Shown: in pieces, positions 7,530-14,086 of the stretch
How positions within the stretch are numbered: position 1 is the stretch's first letter
How the letters are laid out: every line of letters begins with the position of its first letter
Assembly (NCBI GenBank): GCA_002495235.1
Contig: DAEG01000028.1
Span: 1-22,366, forward strand
Direction: 5' to 3'
Source of the DNA: Euryarchaeota archaeon UBA287
Lineage (GTDB): Archaea > Thermoplasmatota > UBA186 > UBA287
DNA: 22,366 nucleotides
Translations under genes and position numbers: made by a program
Notes under the pieces: model-generated
Seen by the model: the letters and a program-made list of their open reading frames with translations, nothing else
What the model was told of the DNA's origin: nothing
Database searches by the model: none

Positions 7530-7745
7530 TCAGGCGTGAAGAACGCTTGTTATGCTGTTGCCTCTCAGGACTACCTTGCCGAGCCTCTTCACGTTCTCCC
7601 CGTCCTTCTCCTCGGCCTCGTCAACAACCATGTTCATGTAGGCGTCATAACCAGTAAGCTTACCCTCAACGATCCTGCCGTCCTTGAGGACTATGGATAC
7701 TCTGGAGTTCATCAGCTTATCAAGCATCTCCATTGGCAAAACCAT
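7530..7745 (-). CDS. Archaeal Sm-like RNA-binding protein (LSm / SmAP)
   Basis: 71 residues, the usual length for an archaeal Sm protein. Sm motif 1 is in 14-47: 'SRVSIVLKDGRIVEGKLTGYD', then 'MNMVVDEAEE'. Sm motif 2 is in 56-68 and contains the hallmark 'VVLRGNSI' (family I/V-R-G-x). Such proteins form hexamer or heptamer rings that bind U-rich RNA in the cytoplasm. The start at ATG 7745 is supported by the TATA box 26 nt upstream. No RPL37e gene follows, although that pair is common in some euryarchaea; here the next gene (RPA-associated) is convergent. The upstream gene's stop codon is only 7 bp away, so the promoter is embedded in that gene's end. Confidence 0.93.
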   Translation of the reverse strand: MVLPMEMLDKLMNSRVSIVLKDGRIVEGKLTGYDAYMNMVVDEAEEKDGENVKRLGKVVLRGNSITSVLHA

Positions 7746-7751
7746 GGCTGC

Positions 7752-8618
7752 TCATTGGGTTAATCCGATATAAACCTTTGGAGAAGAGACTAGCTCAATG
7801 GCGCTGTTATAGTAGATTTCGTCCGGCAACGCCGGGTTCGCCCGGAGGGCGGGACTACAGCCGACCGGATTGGAGTAGGCGAAGGTGTTAAGGTCTATGC
7901 TGCCGCCGCTTGCGGTGTAGTACGCAGCCCACACCAGCTCGCTGCAGTAGTATGCATTCTCATCCACATCTGCGTCAAACCAGCCTCCCGTTCCGCTGAT
8001 GAAAGGTATCATGTCGTAGGGCAGACCGCATTTCGTGAGCGAGAAACCTATCGCGTCATCTGTGATCTCTTCGTCCGTCCCTTTGACCCGAACAACCGCT
8101 ATCTCAGCGCCTCTCATTATGTCCTGCTTGAAATATTCGTCGATCGACAGGACCCTTATGCCAAGCTGGGGATCAGCAGCCTCCACAAGAACCGGGACGT
8201 CCCCCTCATTGGAGAGCATGTCCCTGAGCCTCTCTTCCGCCACCGTTGCCCCGTTTTCTTTGGCGATCCTAAGCCCCTCAGAGCAGCTGCCCACAAACAT
8301 CGCGTTGTGGTCAAACTTGCCCGGTATCATATCGAATCTTCTGTTATATAGACCGAGCATTGAGAGGATGTAGAGAACACCACCGGTCAAGAGCGTGGGC
8401 AGGGCACTGATGTCCGCGTACAGGTCCCATGGCAGCATGCCTTTCTGTGCGCCACGCAGGTGCTCGATCATCCTCCCGCTCAGCTCGCTTGTCGGCACCC
8501 AGTCGAACAGAATTATGTCCCCGGGCTCTAACATCGCTGCAAGATCCTCCTCCGGTCGAGCAAGACCCATTGAGGCAAAGCACAGCGCGGACGCCATAAT
8601 AAGCGCTATTGCTTTCAT
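7752..8618 (-). CDS. Secreted YiiX/C92-like permuted papain-fold protein
   Basis: 288 residues. Residues 1-20 form a signal peptide ending in a small-residue region (AxA-type 'SMGLA'). The mature part shows the order of a circularly permuted NlpC/P60-papain fold (YiiX / peptidase C92 family): 'PGDIILFDW' at 32-40, histidine H104 in 'KFDHNAMFVG', a possible acidic partner at E146 ('VLVEAAD'), and catalytic-type cysteine C225 in 'AYYCSELVWAAYY' (224-234). Family members are amidases or thioesterases that act on lipids, lipopeptides or cell-wall peptides; here the protein would act outside the membrane. A hydrophobic stretch at 76-90 could be a membrane-facing element. It is followed by LSm at 6 bp in the same direction. 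The substrate is unknown. Confidence 0.75.
   Translation of the reverse strand: MKAIALIMASALCFASMGLARPEEDLAAMLEPGDIILFDWVPTSELSGRMIEHLRGAQKGMLPWDLYADISALPTLLTGGVLYILSMLGLYNRRFDMIPGKFDHNAMFVGSCSEGLRIAKENGATVAEERLRDMLSNEGDVPVLVEAADPQLGIRVLSIDEYFKQDIMRGAEIAVVRVKGTDEEITDDAIGFSLTKCGLPYDMIPFISGTGGWFDADVDENAYYCSELVWAAYYTASGGSIDLNTFAYSNPVGCSPALRANPALPDEIYYNSAIELVSSPKVYIGLTQ
7767..7775 (-). promoter_or_regulatory. TATA box for the LSm gene, inside the C92-like coding sequence
   Basis: Minus-strand GTTTATATC centred 26 nt before ATG 7745. It lies within the last seven codons of the upstream gene (stop at 7752-7754) and predicts an independent leaderless LSm mRNA. Confidence 0.6.
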
Positions 8619-8639
8619 ACCCTCCTATTGGATTGGTGT

Positions 8640-8646
8640 CTTTTAC
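8640..8646 (-). promoter_or_regulatory. TATA-like box for the C92-like gene, with a misplaced AGGAGG
   Basis: Minus-strand GTAAAAG centred 25 nt before ATG 8618 predicts a leaderless mRNA. A full AGGAGG (8621-8626) sits only 2 nt from the ATG, too close for normal Shine-Dalgarno use. Confidence 0.4.
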
Positions 8647-8717
8647 CCCTTTTGCTCTATCGCGCGTCCGCGCATTCTAGTATTGCCAGGACAAGGCGAA
8701 CATCTATGCGGTAAAGA

Positions 8718-8724
8718 GTATAAG
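8718..8724 (+). promoter_or_regulatory. TATA box for copA
   Basis: GTATAAG centred about 27 nt before ATG 8749, predicting a leaderless copA mRNA. I see no clear operator palindrome in 8650-8748. Confidence 0.52.
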
Positions 8725-8748
8725 GCAGTCATTCCATTCTATTGTCGG

Positions 8749-11097
8749 ATGAAAAAAACTGAAGTAAGGATCACGGGCATGCACTGCGCCATGTGCGCCA
8801 CAACGATAGAGAAGGCCCTGAACGGCATGGACGGCGTTCACAGCGCAGCGGTCAATCTCAACAGCGAGACCGCCAGCATAGAATATGACGAAAGGAAAAC
8901 AGACCTGAGCAGCATAGTAAAGACCATAGAAGAAACCGGCTATGGCGTTAATGCTAGCAGGGTGACGATCCGCATAGGCGGCATGCACTGCGCCATGTGC
9001 GTAAAAACCATAGAGAGGGCGCTGCAGTCCCTGGACGGGGTCTATGAGGCTGTCGCAAATCTTGCAACAGAAAAGGCTTACATCGTTTACGATGAAAGAA
9101 AGGTCGGTATAAAAGAGATGAAAAAAGCCGTAGAAGGGTCCGGATACCAGTTTCTGGGAGTCGAGGGGGAAGAGATTGCCAGCAGCAACGAACAGAGAAC
9201 AACCCTCATCCGTGTGGCCATCGGCTTTATTTTTTCAATTCCTATGATGGCCCTCATGCTGCTCAAGATTCATATAGATCCTTATGTGCTGACGGCGGTT
9301 TCCCTGCCGCCATTCATATACGTGAGCTATCCCATCTTTAAGGCTGCCCATGGCGCACTAAAGACAAAAACACTGACGATGGACGTCATGTACGCCTTTG
9401 CCATGTCAATAGCGCTGATCTCAAGCATCCTCGGCTCAGTAAGCATTCTTGATGAAAACTTCATATTCTATGACACCGCGCTGATGCTCGCATCCTTCCT
9501 GCTCATGGGCAGGTATCTGGAAGCTAGGGCAAAGGGAAGGACCTCTGATGCAATAAAAAAGCTCATGGCGCTTCAGCCCAAGAAGGCCACAGTCCTCAGA
9601 GACGGAGAGGAAGTAGAGACGTCCGTAGATGAGCTTTCGGTCGGAGACGTGATAATTGCCCACGCGGGCGAGCGCATGCCCACGGATGGAGAGGTCATAG
9701 AAGGGCAGAGCTGGGTCGATGAGTCCATGCTCACGGGCGAGCCGATGCCTGTGCTGAAAGAAAATGGAAGCTACGTCGTTGGCGGGACGATAGCCAATGA
9801 CGGAATGCTGAAAATAAAGGCCGCTAAGGTAGGCAAAGACACCGTGCTTGCCCAGATAATAAAGACCGTAGAGGAAGCACAGTACAGCAAACCAAGGATA
9901 CAGAGGGCTGCTGACAGAGCCGTTACGTACTTTCTGCCGGCTGTTCTGACAATAGCCCTGATCTCTTTCGTTGTCTGGTATCTCTTGAGCGGGCCGCTCT
10001 TCGCGTTCAAGACGTTCATATCGGTCATAGTCATAGCATGCCCGTGCGCCCTCGGACTGGCGACGCCAACAGCCGTGACCGTGGGCCTTGGAAAAGGGGC
10101 CGAGCTCGGGGTGCTGATAAAGAACAGCGAGGCCATAGAGAACGCAAGCAAGGTCAGAACCATAATCTTCGACAAAACGGGCACACTGACAGAGGGGAAA
10201 CCCTCAATAACAAGGATAACCACGGACATGGACGAGCAGGAGCTGATAGACCTCGCCGCGGCGGTCGAGCAGGGGTCGCAGCACCCGATAGCTCTGGCTA
10301 TAAAGGAGAGGGCAAAGGAGAAGAAAAGTGTCGGATCGTTCAAGAGCTATGGTGGCCTAGGTGTGAGCGGGAACGTTGATGGGAGAGAGATCCTTGTTGG
10401 CAGCAGGGATCTGATCGAGCGCATGGGATACCATCATCCTGACATCACAGATGAGGACGGAGTATTAGTGGCCGTGAACGGAGAAGTTAAGGGCGCATTA
10501 TACGTATCAGACAGCATAAGAGAGGGTGCAAAAGAGGCCGTAGAGGCCCTCAGAGGCTATGGTCTGTACATGCTCACAGGAGACAGCGAGAGAAATGCGG
10601 AGAGCACAGCAAAATCTCTCGGGATAGAGCATGTGATCGCGAACGTAAAACCGGACGAAAAGGCCACAGCCATCAGAGACCTGCAGCGGAGCACCGGGGT
10701 GGCTTTTGTTGGTGACGGCATCAATGATGCCCCTGCCCTGACACAGGCCGACGTGGGCATGGCCATGGGTGGAGGCACAGACATCGCCCTGGAGAGCGGC
10801 GATGTGGTGCTTATGCGCAGCGACCCGATCCTTGTGCCAGTGGCCCTCGAGCTCTCAAGGAAGGTCATGCGCAGGATACATGAGAACATATTCTGGGCCT
10901 TTGCCTACAATGCTGCCCTCATCCCTCTGGCCGCAGGCGTTTTTTACCCGTACACGATAAGGCCTGAGCTTGCGGCCTTGGCTATGGCCTTTAGCTCCAT
11001 CACCGTGGTATCACTGTCCCTGACCCTGAGAGGATGGAGGCCTGAGCGGCTCAGAGAAACTGCAGGAAAAGCCCGGCAGCAATGGCCGTACCTATGA
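8749..11097 (+). CDS. copA: Cu(I)-exporting P1B-type ATPase CopA
   Basis: 782 residues. Pumps monovalent copper across the cytoplasmic membrane at the cost of ATP. Two N-terminal heavy-metal-associated domains carry identical GMHCAMC sites (C13/C16 and C81/C84). Membrane helices follow from about 152. The actuator loop has TGE at 329-331. The transport motif CPC is at 431-433, the phosphorylation motif DKTGT at 475-479, the P1B-specific HP at 512-513 and the hinge GDGINDAP at 655-662. The last helices carry Y720-N721 and M746-x-x-x-S750, the Cu(I)-selective set. The frame is open upstream to 8395, but that part is antisense to the neighbouring gene; ATG 8749 begins right at the first HMA domain and fits the TATA box. 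No copper chaperone or regulator gene is adjacent. Its 3' end overlaps the convergent OadB-like gene by 47 bp. Confidence 0.95.
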   Translation: MKKTEVRITGMHCAMCATTIEKALNGMDGVHSAAVNLNSETASIEYDERKTDLSSIVKTIEETGYGVNASRVTIRIGGMHCAMCVKTIERALQSLDGVYEAVANLATEKAYIVYDERKVGIKEMKKAVEGSGYQFLGVEGEEIASSNEQRTTLIRVAIGFIFSIPMMALMLLKIHIDPYVLTAVSLPPFIYVSYPIFKAAHGALKTKTLTMDVMYAFAMSIALISSILGSVSILDENFIFYDTALMLASFLLMGRYLEARAKGRTSDAIKKLMALQPKKATVLRDGEEVETSVDELSVGDVIIAHAGERMPTDGEVIEGQSWVDESMLTGEPMPVLKENGSYVVGGTIANDGMLKIKAAKVGKDTVLAQIIKTVEEAQYSKPRIQRAADRAVTYFLPAVLTIALISFVVWYLLSGPLFAFKTFISVIVIACPCALGLATPTAVTVGLGKGAELGVLIKNSEAIENASKVRTIIFDKTGTLTEGKPSITRITTDMDEQELIDLAAAVEQGSQHPIALAIKERAKEKKSVGSFKSYGGLGVSGNVDGREILVGSRDLIERMGYHHPDITDEDGVLVAVNGEVKGALYVSDSIREGAKEAVEALRGYGLYMLTGDSERNAESTAKSLGIEHVIANVKPDEKATAIRDLQRSTGVAFVGDGINDAPALTQADVGMAMGGGTDIALESGDVVLMRSDPILVPVALELSRKVMRRIHENIFWAFAYNAALIPLAAGVFYPYTIRPELAALAMAFSSITVVSLSLTLRGWRPERLRETAGKARQQWPYL

Positions 11098-12121
11098 CGC
11101 CGGCTACGTTCGGTCCCATCGCATGCATGAGGATGTAGTTCTGCTTGTCCTCCCTGCTGGCAAGGGTCTGCGCAACCCTCGCGCTCATCGGCACAGCGCT
11201 CACACCTGCGCACCCTATCAAGGGATTAACCTTCTCCTTGACGAAGAGGTTCATGAACTTCGCGATGAGAACACCTCCAGCCGTCGAGCAGACAAATGCG
11301 AAGGCGCCGAGGGCTATGATCTCCAGCGTCTGAACGGTAAGAAATGCCTCTGCCATCATCGTTCCGCCTATGCCTAGACCTAAGAGGATCGTCAGTATGT
11401 TCATGAACTCATTCTCCGCTGTCTTTGAGAGCCTCTCAGTCACCCCGCTCTCTCTGAGAAGATTCCCGAAAAGGAACATACCTATCAAAGGCAGCGCGGC
11501 TGGGACTATGAAACCTGAGACTATAGTGAGAAGCACAGGAAATATTATCTTCTCCCTCTTACCGACCTCACGGAATTTTTTCATTCTTATCTTTCTCTCT
11601 TCCTCTGTCGTCAGCGCCAGAGCAACGGGCGGCTGTATCAGTGGCACAAGAGACATGTAGCTATAAGCAGCGACCGCGTTTGCCCCGAGCAGCTCTGGAG
11701 CAAGCGAGGTGGTAAGGAATATCGTCGTAGGCCCGTCCGCCCCTCCTATTATGCCTATGCTCGCGGCCTGAGCGGGCGTGAAGCCTATCACCATAGCAAG
11801 CACAAAGGCGATGACAACACCCAGCTGGGCCGCTGCGCCGATGAGGAAGGTCTTTGGATTTGATATTAGCGGGCCAAAATCTGTCATAGCTCCCAGACAG
11901 AAGAAGATCAGACATGGAACTACCTCTGTGGCTATCAGTGTTGAGAAAATCCAGTGTATGACGTTGCCTATGCCCTCCGGAAGGGCGAGCTCAGAGCCGG
12001 GTATGTTGACGATTATGGCAGCAAATCCTATCGGCACTAACAGGAGAGGCTCCATCTCATATTTTATACCAAGAACGATGAACACGATCCCGAGTGCGAT
12101 CATTATGAGTTCTGGTATCAT
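11051..12121 (-). CDS. oadB: Sodium-ion-translocating decarboxylase beta subunit
   Basis: 356 residues from ATG 12121. Very hydrophobic, about 9-11 membrane helices. It matches the beta subunit of oxaloacetate/methylmalonyl-CoA/glutaconyl-CoA decarboxylase pumps, which decarboxylates carboxybiotin and exports Na+. The diagnostic loop IIGGADGPT is at 124-132; its Asp is the family's key sodium-path residue. A second conserved region near the end reads 'NPLIGCAGVSAVPMSARVAQ' and then 'MGPNVAGVIGTAIAAG'. ATG 12121 overlaps the oadG stop as ATGA and has a GGTGAG Shine-Dalgarno-like stretch just before it, so I prefer it to the in-frame ATG at 12139. The carboxyltransferase and biotin-carrier subunits are not in the window, so the physiological substrate is open. 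Confidence 0.9.
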   Translation of the reverse strand: MIPELIMIALGIVFIVLGIKYEMEPLLLVPIGFAAIIVNIPGSELALPEGIGNVIHWIFSTLIATEVVPCLIFFCLGAMTDFGPLISNPKTFLIGAAAQLGVVIAFVLAMVIGFTPAQAASIGIIGGADGPTTIFLTTSLAPELLGANAVAAYSYMSLVPLIQPPVALALTTEEERKIRMKKFREVGKREKIIFPVLLTIVSGFIVPAALPLIGMFLFGNLLRESGVTERLSKTAENEFMNILTILLGLGIGGTMMAEAFLTVQTLEIIALGAFAFVCSTAGGVLIAKFMNLFVKEKVNPLIGCAGVSAVPMSARVAQTLASREDKQNYILMHAMGPNVAGVIGTAIAAGLFLQFL

Positions 12122-12501
12122 TCTCTCACCAGCGCCCATGGACTCGGATATCTTGCCCTTATCCCCCTGTTTTTCCTGCTCTCTGATACAGGTGTCTTAG
12201 CCTTCACCTGCGCTCCGCTCTCTGCCATGGCAATAACAGCGGCTATGGCTGCCACCTTTTTCAGCTCTTCATCTGCGCTATCACCGATTGCTCCCCTGCT
12301 TCCCGCCTCGCTCACAGCTGCTTCTTTTTTTTCTTCTCCCCTCTCTATCTCTCCTTTTTCTGTCTCTCCCTTCTCTTTACCCTTATCCTTACCTTTGCTG
12401 GAGCTCAGAATGATCCCGGAGGCATAGATAACCAGAGAGAAAAAGCCCAGAATGGCCATGACCCCCAGCATGCACACGAAGGCAAAGAGGTAATCGTTCA
12501 T
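12118..12501 (-). CDS. oadG: Decarboxylase pump gamma-type subunit (OadG-like)
   Basis: 127 residues. One N-terminal membrane helix (about 5-30) is followed by a Lys/Glu/Gly-rich low-complexity linker (35-60, repeats of KGK/EKGE). Then comes 'DEELKKVAAIAAVIAMAE' at about 77-95, the short helical motif typical of OadG/MmdD gamma or delta subunits, and a basic tail. The role in the family is to anchor the soluble carboxyltransferase to the membrane beta subunit. Translation is coupled to oadB by a 4-nt overlap, which supports the call. The start lies 15 bp after the nitrilase-family stop in the same direction. A minus-strand GATTAAAG at 12522-12529 could give it a separate leaderless promoter. 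Confidence 0.75.
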   Translation of the reverse strand: MNDYLFAFVCMLGVMAILGFFSLVIYASGIILSSSKGKDKGKEKGETEKGEIERGEEKKEAAVSEAGSRGAIGDSADEELKKVAAIAAVIAMAESGAQVKAKTPVSESRKNRGIRARYPSPWALVRE

Positions 12502-12516
12502 AAAGTTAAGCTGTCT

Positions 12517-13284
12517 TTAACCTTTAATCTCTTTCGTATCCCTCAACACCGGCCTCTTCGTTCTTATCCAGCTGAGCGCTTCTACATCCACATCTGCCTG
12601 CGCTATGCCGCTCTCAAAATAGCTCATCCGCACGATCTCGTCCCCGTACGGATCAAGCACCCTGCTCCCGCCCCAGAACAGAGTGTTGTCCTCCCTCCCG
12701 GCAAGGTTGGCATAGACCAGATATGACGTGTTCTCGAGGGCCCTCGCCGGAAAAAGCTTTTCGAAGGAGCCTTTGCTCGTGTATGGTGAGGCGGAGATGT
12801 AGACAAGAACATCAGACGCGGAACAAAGCTGCGGGAAAAAGAGGTCGTAGCATATGAGCACACAGACCTTTGCTCCGTTCAGCAAAAAGGTCTTTCTCTC
12901 ACATCCCGGGCAAAAGAAGCGCCTTTCGTTGAACGGACCAAAGTTGGGCAGAGAGATCTTTCTGTAGGTATCCACCACTCCTTCTTCATCTATGACGAAA
13001 GCGGAGTTGTAGTATATACCTCTCGTTTCTTCATCCTCCTCCACGGCTCCGAATATCGCCGCTTTTCTGTTCTCTCTTGCACTCTCAGCTATTTCGCGAA
13101 TCAGCTCAGAACTCTTTCTCTCGGCAAGCTCAAAGGCTCTCTCGTGTATGACATAGCCTGTGAGAAAGAGCTCTGGAAAGACTATGAGATCCGCGTCGCT
13201 ATTCTTTATCCTCTGCTCTATGAACCTGGCGTTACTCTCCCTATCGAACAGCGTTTCATGACCCTGAACAAGCTCGATGCGCAT
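12517..13284 (-). CDS. Nitrilase-superfamily amidohydrolase, possible glutaminase partner of NadE
   Basis: 255 residues from ATG 13284, the usual length of a single-domain carbon-nitrogen hydrolase. The Glu-Lys-Cys triad is intact: E38 in 'VFPELFLTGY', K109 in 'YRKISLPNFG' and C145 in 'VLICYDLFFP'. The stretch 'YRKISLPNFGPFNERRFF' strongly resembles the glutaminase domain fused to glutamine-dependent NAD synthetases. An extra 'CPGCERK' at 125-131 lies beside it. The gene is divergent from nadE with only 31 bp between start codons, so I infer that it feeds ammonia from glutamine to NadE; other amides are possible substrates. The frame extends upstream to 13701, but that part is antisense to nadE. 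Stop codon to oadG is 15 bp. Confidence 0.85.
   Translation of the reverse strand: MRIELVQGHETLFDRESNARFIEQRIKNSDADLIVFPELFLTGYVIHERAFELAERKSSELIREIAESARENRKAAIFGAVEEDEETRGIYYNSAFVIDEEGVVDTYRKISLPNFGPFNERRFFCPGCERKTFLLNGAKVCVLICYDLFFPQLCSASDVLVYISASPYTSKGSFEKLFPARALENTSYLVYANLAGREDNTLFWGGSRVLDPYGDEIVRMSYFESGIAQADVDVEALSWIRTKRPVLRDTKEIKG
12522..12529 (-). promoter_or_regulatory. Possible TATA-like box for oadG
   Basis: Minus-strand GATTAAAG centred 25 nt before ATG 12501, overlapping the last codons of the upstream nitrilase-family gene. It would allow oadGB to be expressed apart from that gene. Confidence 0.38.
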
Positions 13285-13287
13285 AAT

Positions 13288-13317
13288 CTTAATAAGTTCC
13301 CCGATTATTATTTTTAT
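13288..13317. promoter_or_regulatory. Interlocked divergent core promoters of the nitrilase-family gene and nadE
   Basis: CTTAATAAG (13288-13296, plus) is centred 24 nt before nadE ATG 13316. On the minus strand an AT-rich AAAAATAATAATC-type element (about 13304-13317) is centred 26 nt before ATG 13284. Each TATA element thus sits almost on the other gene's start codon. Confidence 0.5.
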
Positions 13318-14086
13318 GATTTTGAGGATAGAGAACAGAGCAAGAGAGCACAGAGAGGTCATAACCCAGTTCCTGAAGAGCTTTGACAGGCCTTTCATAC
13401 TCGGTATGAGCGGTGGTCTTGATTCAAGCGTTGTCGCAGGCCTGTGCGCAGGTGCGAGGGAGACTAAGGCGCTGATGATGCCTGATAACCTCACTCCAGA
13501 GCAGAGCGCAGCGGACGCCAGAGAGCTGGCGGAAGGTCTCAACATAGAGCATGAGACCATAAACATAGACGAGGCCGTGAGGGCACTGGGCCCTTTCAAA
13601 ACCCCGGCCTCTGAGGCAAACGCAAAAGCGAGGGCGAGAATGTGCCTGCTGTACAAGACCGCAAACGAGGAGGGACGCCTAGTCGTAGGCACAAGCAACA
13701 AGAGTGAGATAATGGTCGGTTATTTCACAAAGTTCGGCGATGGTGGGTCAGACATCCTGCCGATCGGGGATCTTTACAAGACGGAGGTGCGCTTCCTTGC
13801 GAGAGAGCTCGCGATCCCAGAGAGGATAATAGAGAAGGCACCTAGCGCTGAACTCTATCCGGGGCAGACTGATGAGGGCGAGATGGGCGTGGACTATGAC
13901 ACTCTGGATCTCATCCTGAAGGGCCTCGAGCTGCAGATGGACAGTGCCATGATCGCTGAGAGTCTGGATAGGCCCATGGAGCTCGTAACAAAGGTGAGGG
14001 GCATGGTGGAGAACGCCAGACACAAGAGGGGCGGACCGCTCATACTGAAGCTGGGCACAAGAACACCCTGGATAGACTGGCTATGA
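13316..14086 (+). CDS. nadE: NAD synthetase (ammonia-dependent NadE domain)
   Basis: 256 residues. Amidates nicotinic acid adenine dinucleotide to NAD+ with ATP, the last step of NAD synthesis, in the cytoplasm. The ATP-pyrophosphatase P-loop SGGLDSS is at 32-38. Other family blocks follow: 'GTSNKSEIMVGYFTKFGDGGSDILPIGDLYKTEV' (125-158), 'PSAELYPGQTDEGEMGVDYDTLD' (176-198) and 'HKRGGP' (236-241). No glutaminase domain is fused, which is the short archaeal form. I chose ATG 13316 because it fits the TATA spacing and begins with the family's first helix ('ENRAREHREVITQFLKSF'); the in-frame ATG at 13277 would overlap the divergent neighbour. The stop overlaps the convergent secreted-protein gene by 6 bp. 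Confidence 0.92.
   Translation: MILRIENRAREHREVITQFLKSFDRPFILGMSGGLDSSVVAGLCAGARETKALMMPDNLTPEQSAADARELAEGLNIEHETINIDEAVRALGPFKTPASEANAKARARMCLLYKTANEEGRLVVGTSNKSEIMVGYFTKFGDGGSDILPIGDLYKTEVRFLARELAIPERIIEKAPSAELYPGQTDEGEMGVDYDTLDLILKGLELQMDSAMIAESLDRPMELVTKVRGMVENARHKRGGPLILKLGTRTPWIDWL

Noticed and set aside
8395..8748. N-terminal extension of copA
   Set aside because: Open frame only; it is antisense to the C92-like gene and shows no domain. ATG 8749 starts at the first HMA domain and fits the TATA box.
9771..10343. 190-residue minus-strand open frame
   Set aside because: Shadow of copA with no promoter or recognisable domain.
12301..12420. Tandem repeat array (CT-rich/GA-rich stretch)
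   Set aside because: It is the Lys/Glu/Gly-rich low-complexity linker of the oadG product, not a spaced repeat or CRISPR.
13285..13701. N-terminal extension of the nitrilase-family protein
   Set aside because: It is antisense to nadE and has no family likeness; the nitrilase fold begins at ATG 13284 ('MRIELVQG').
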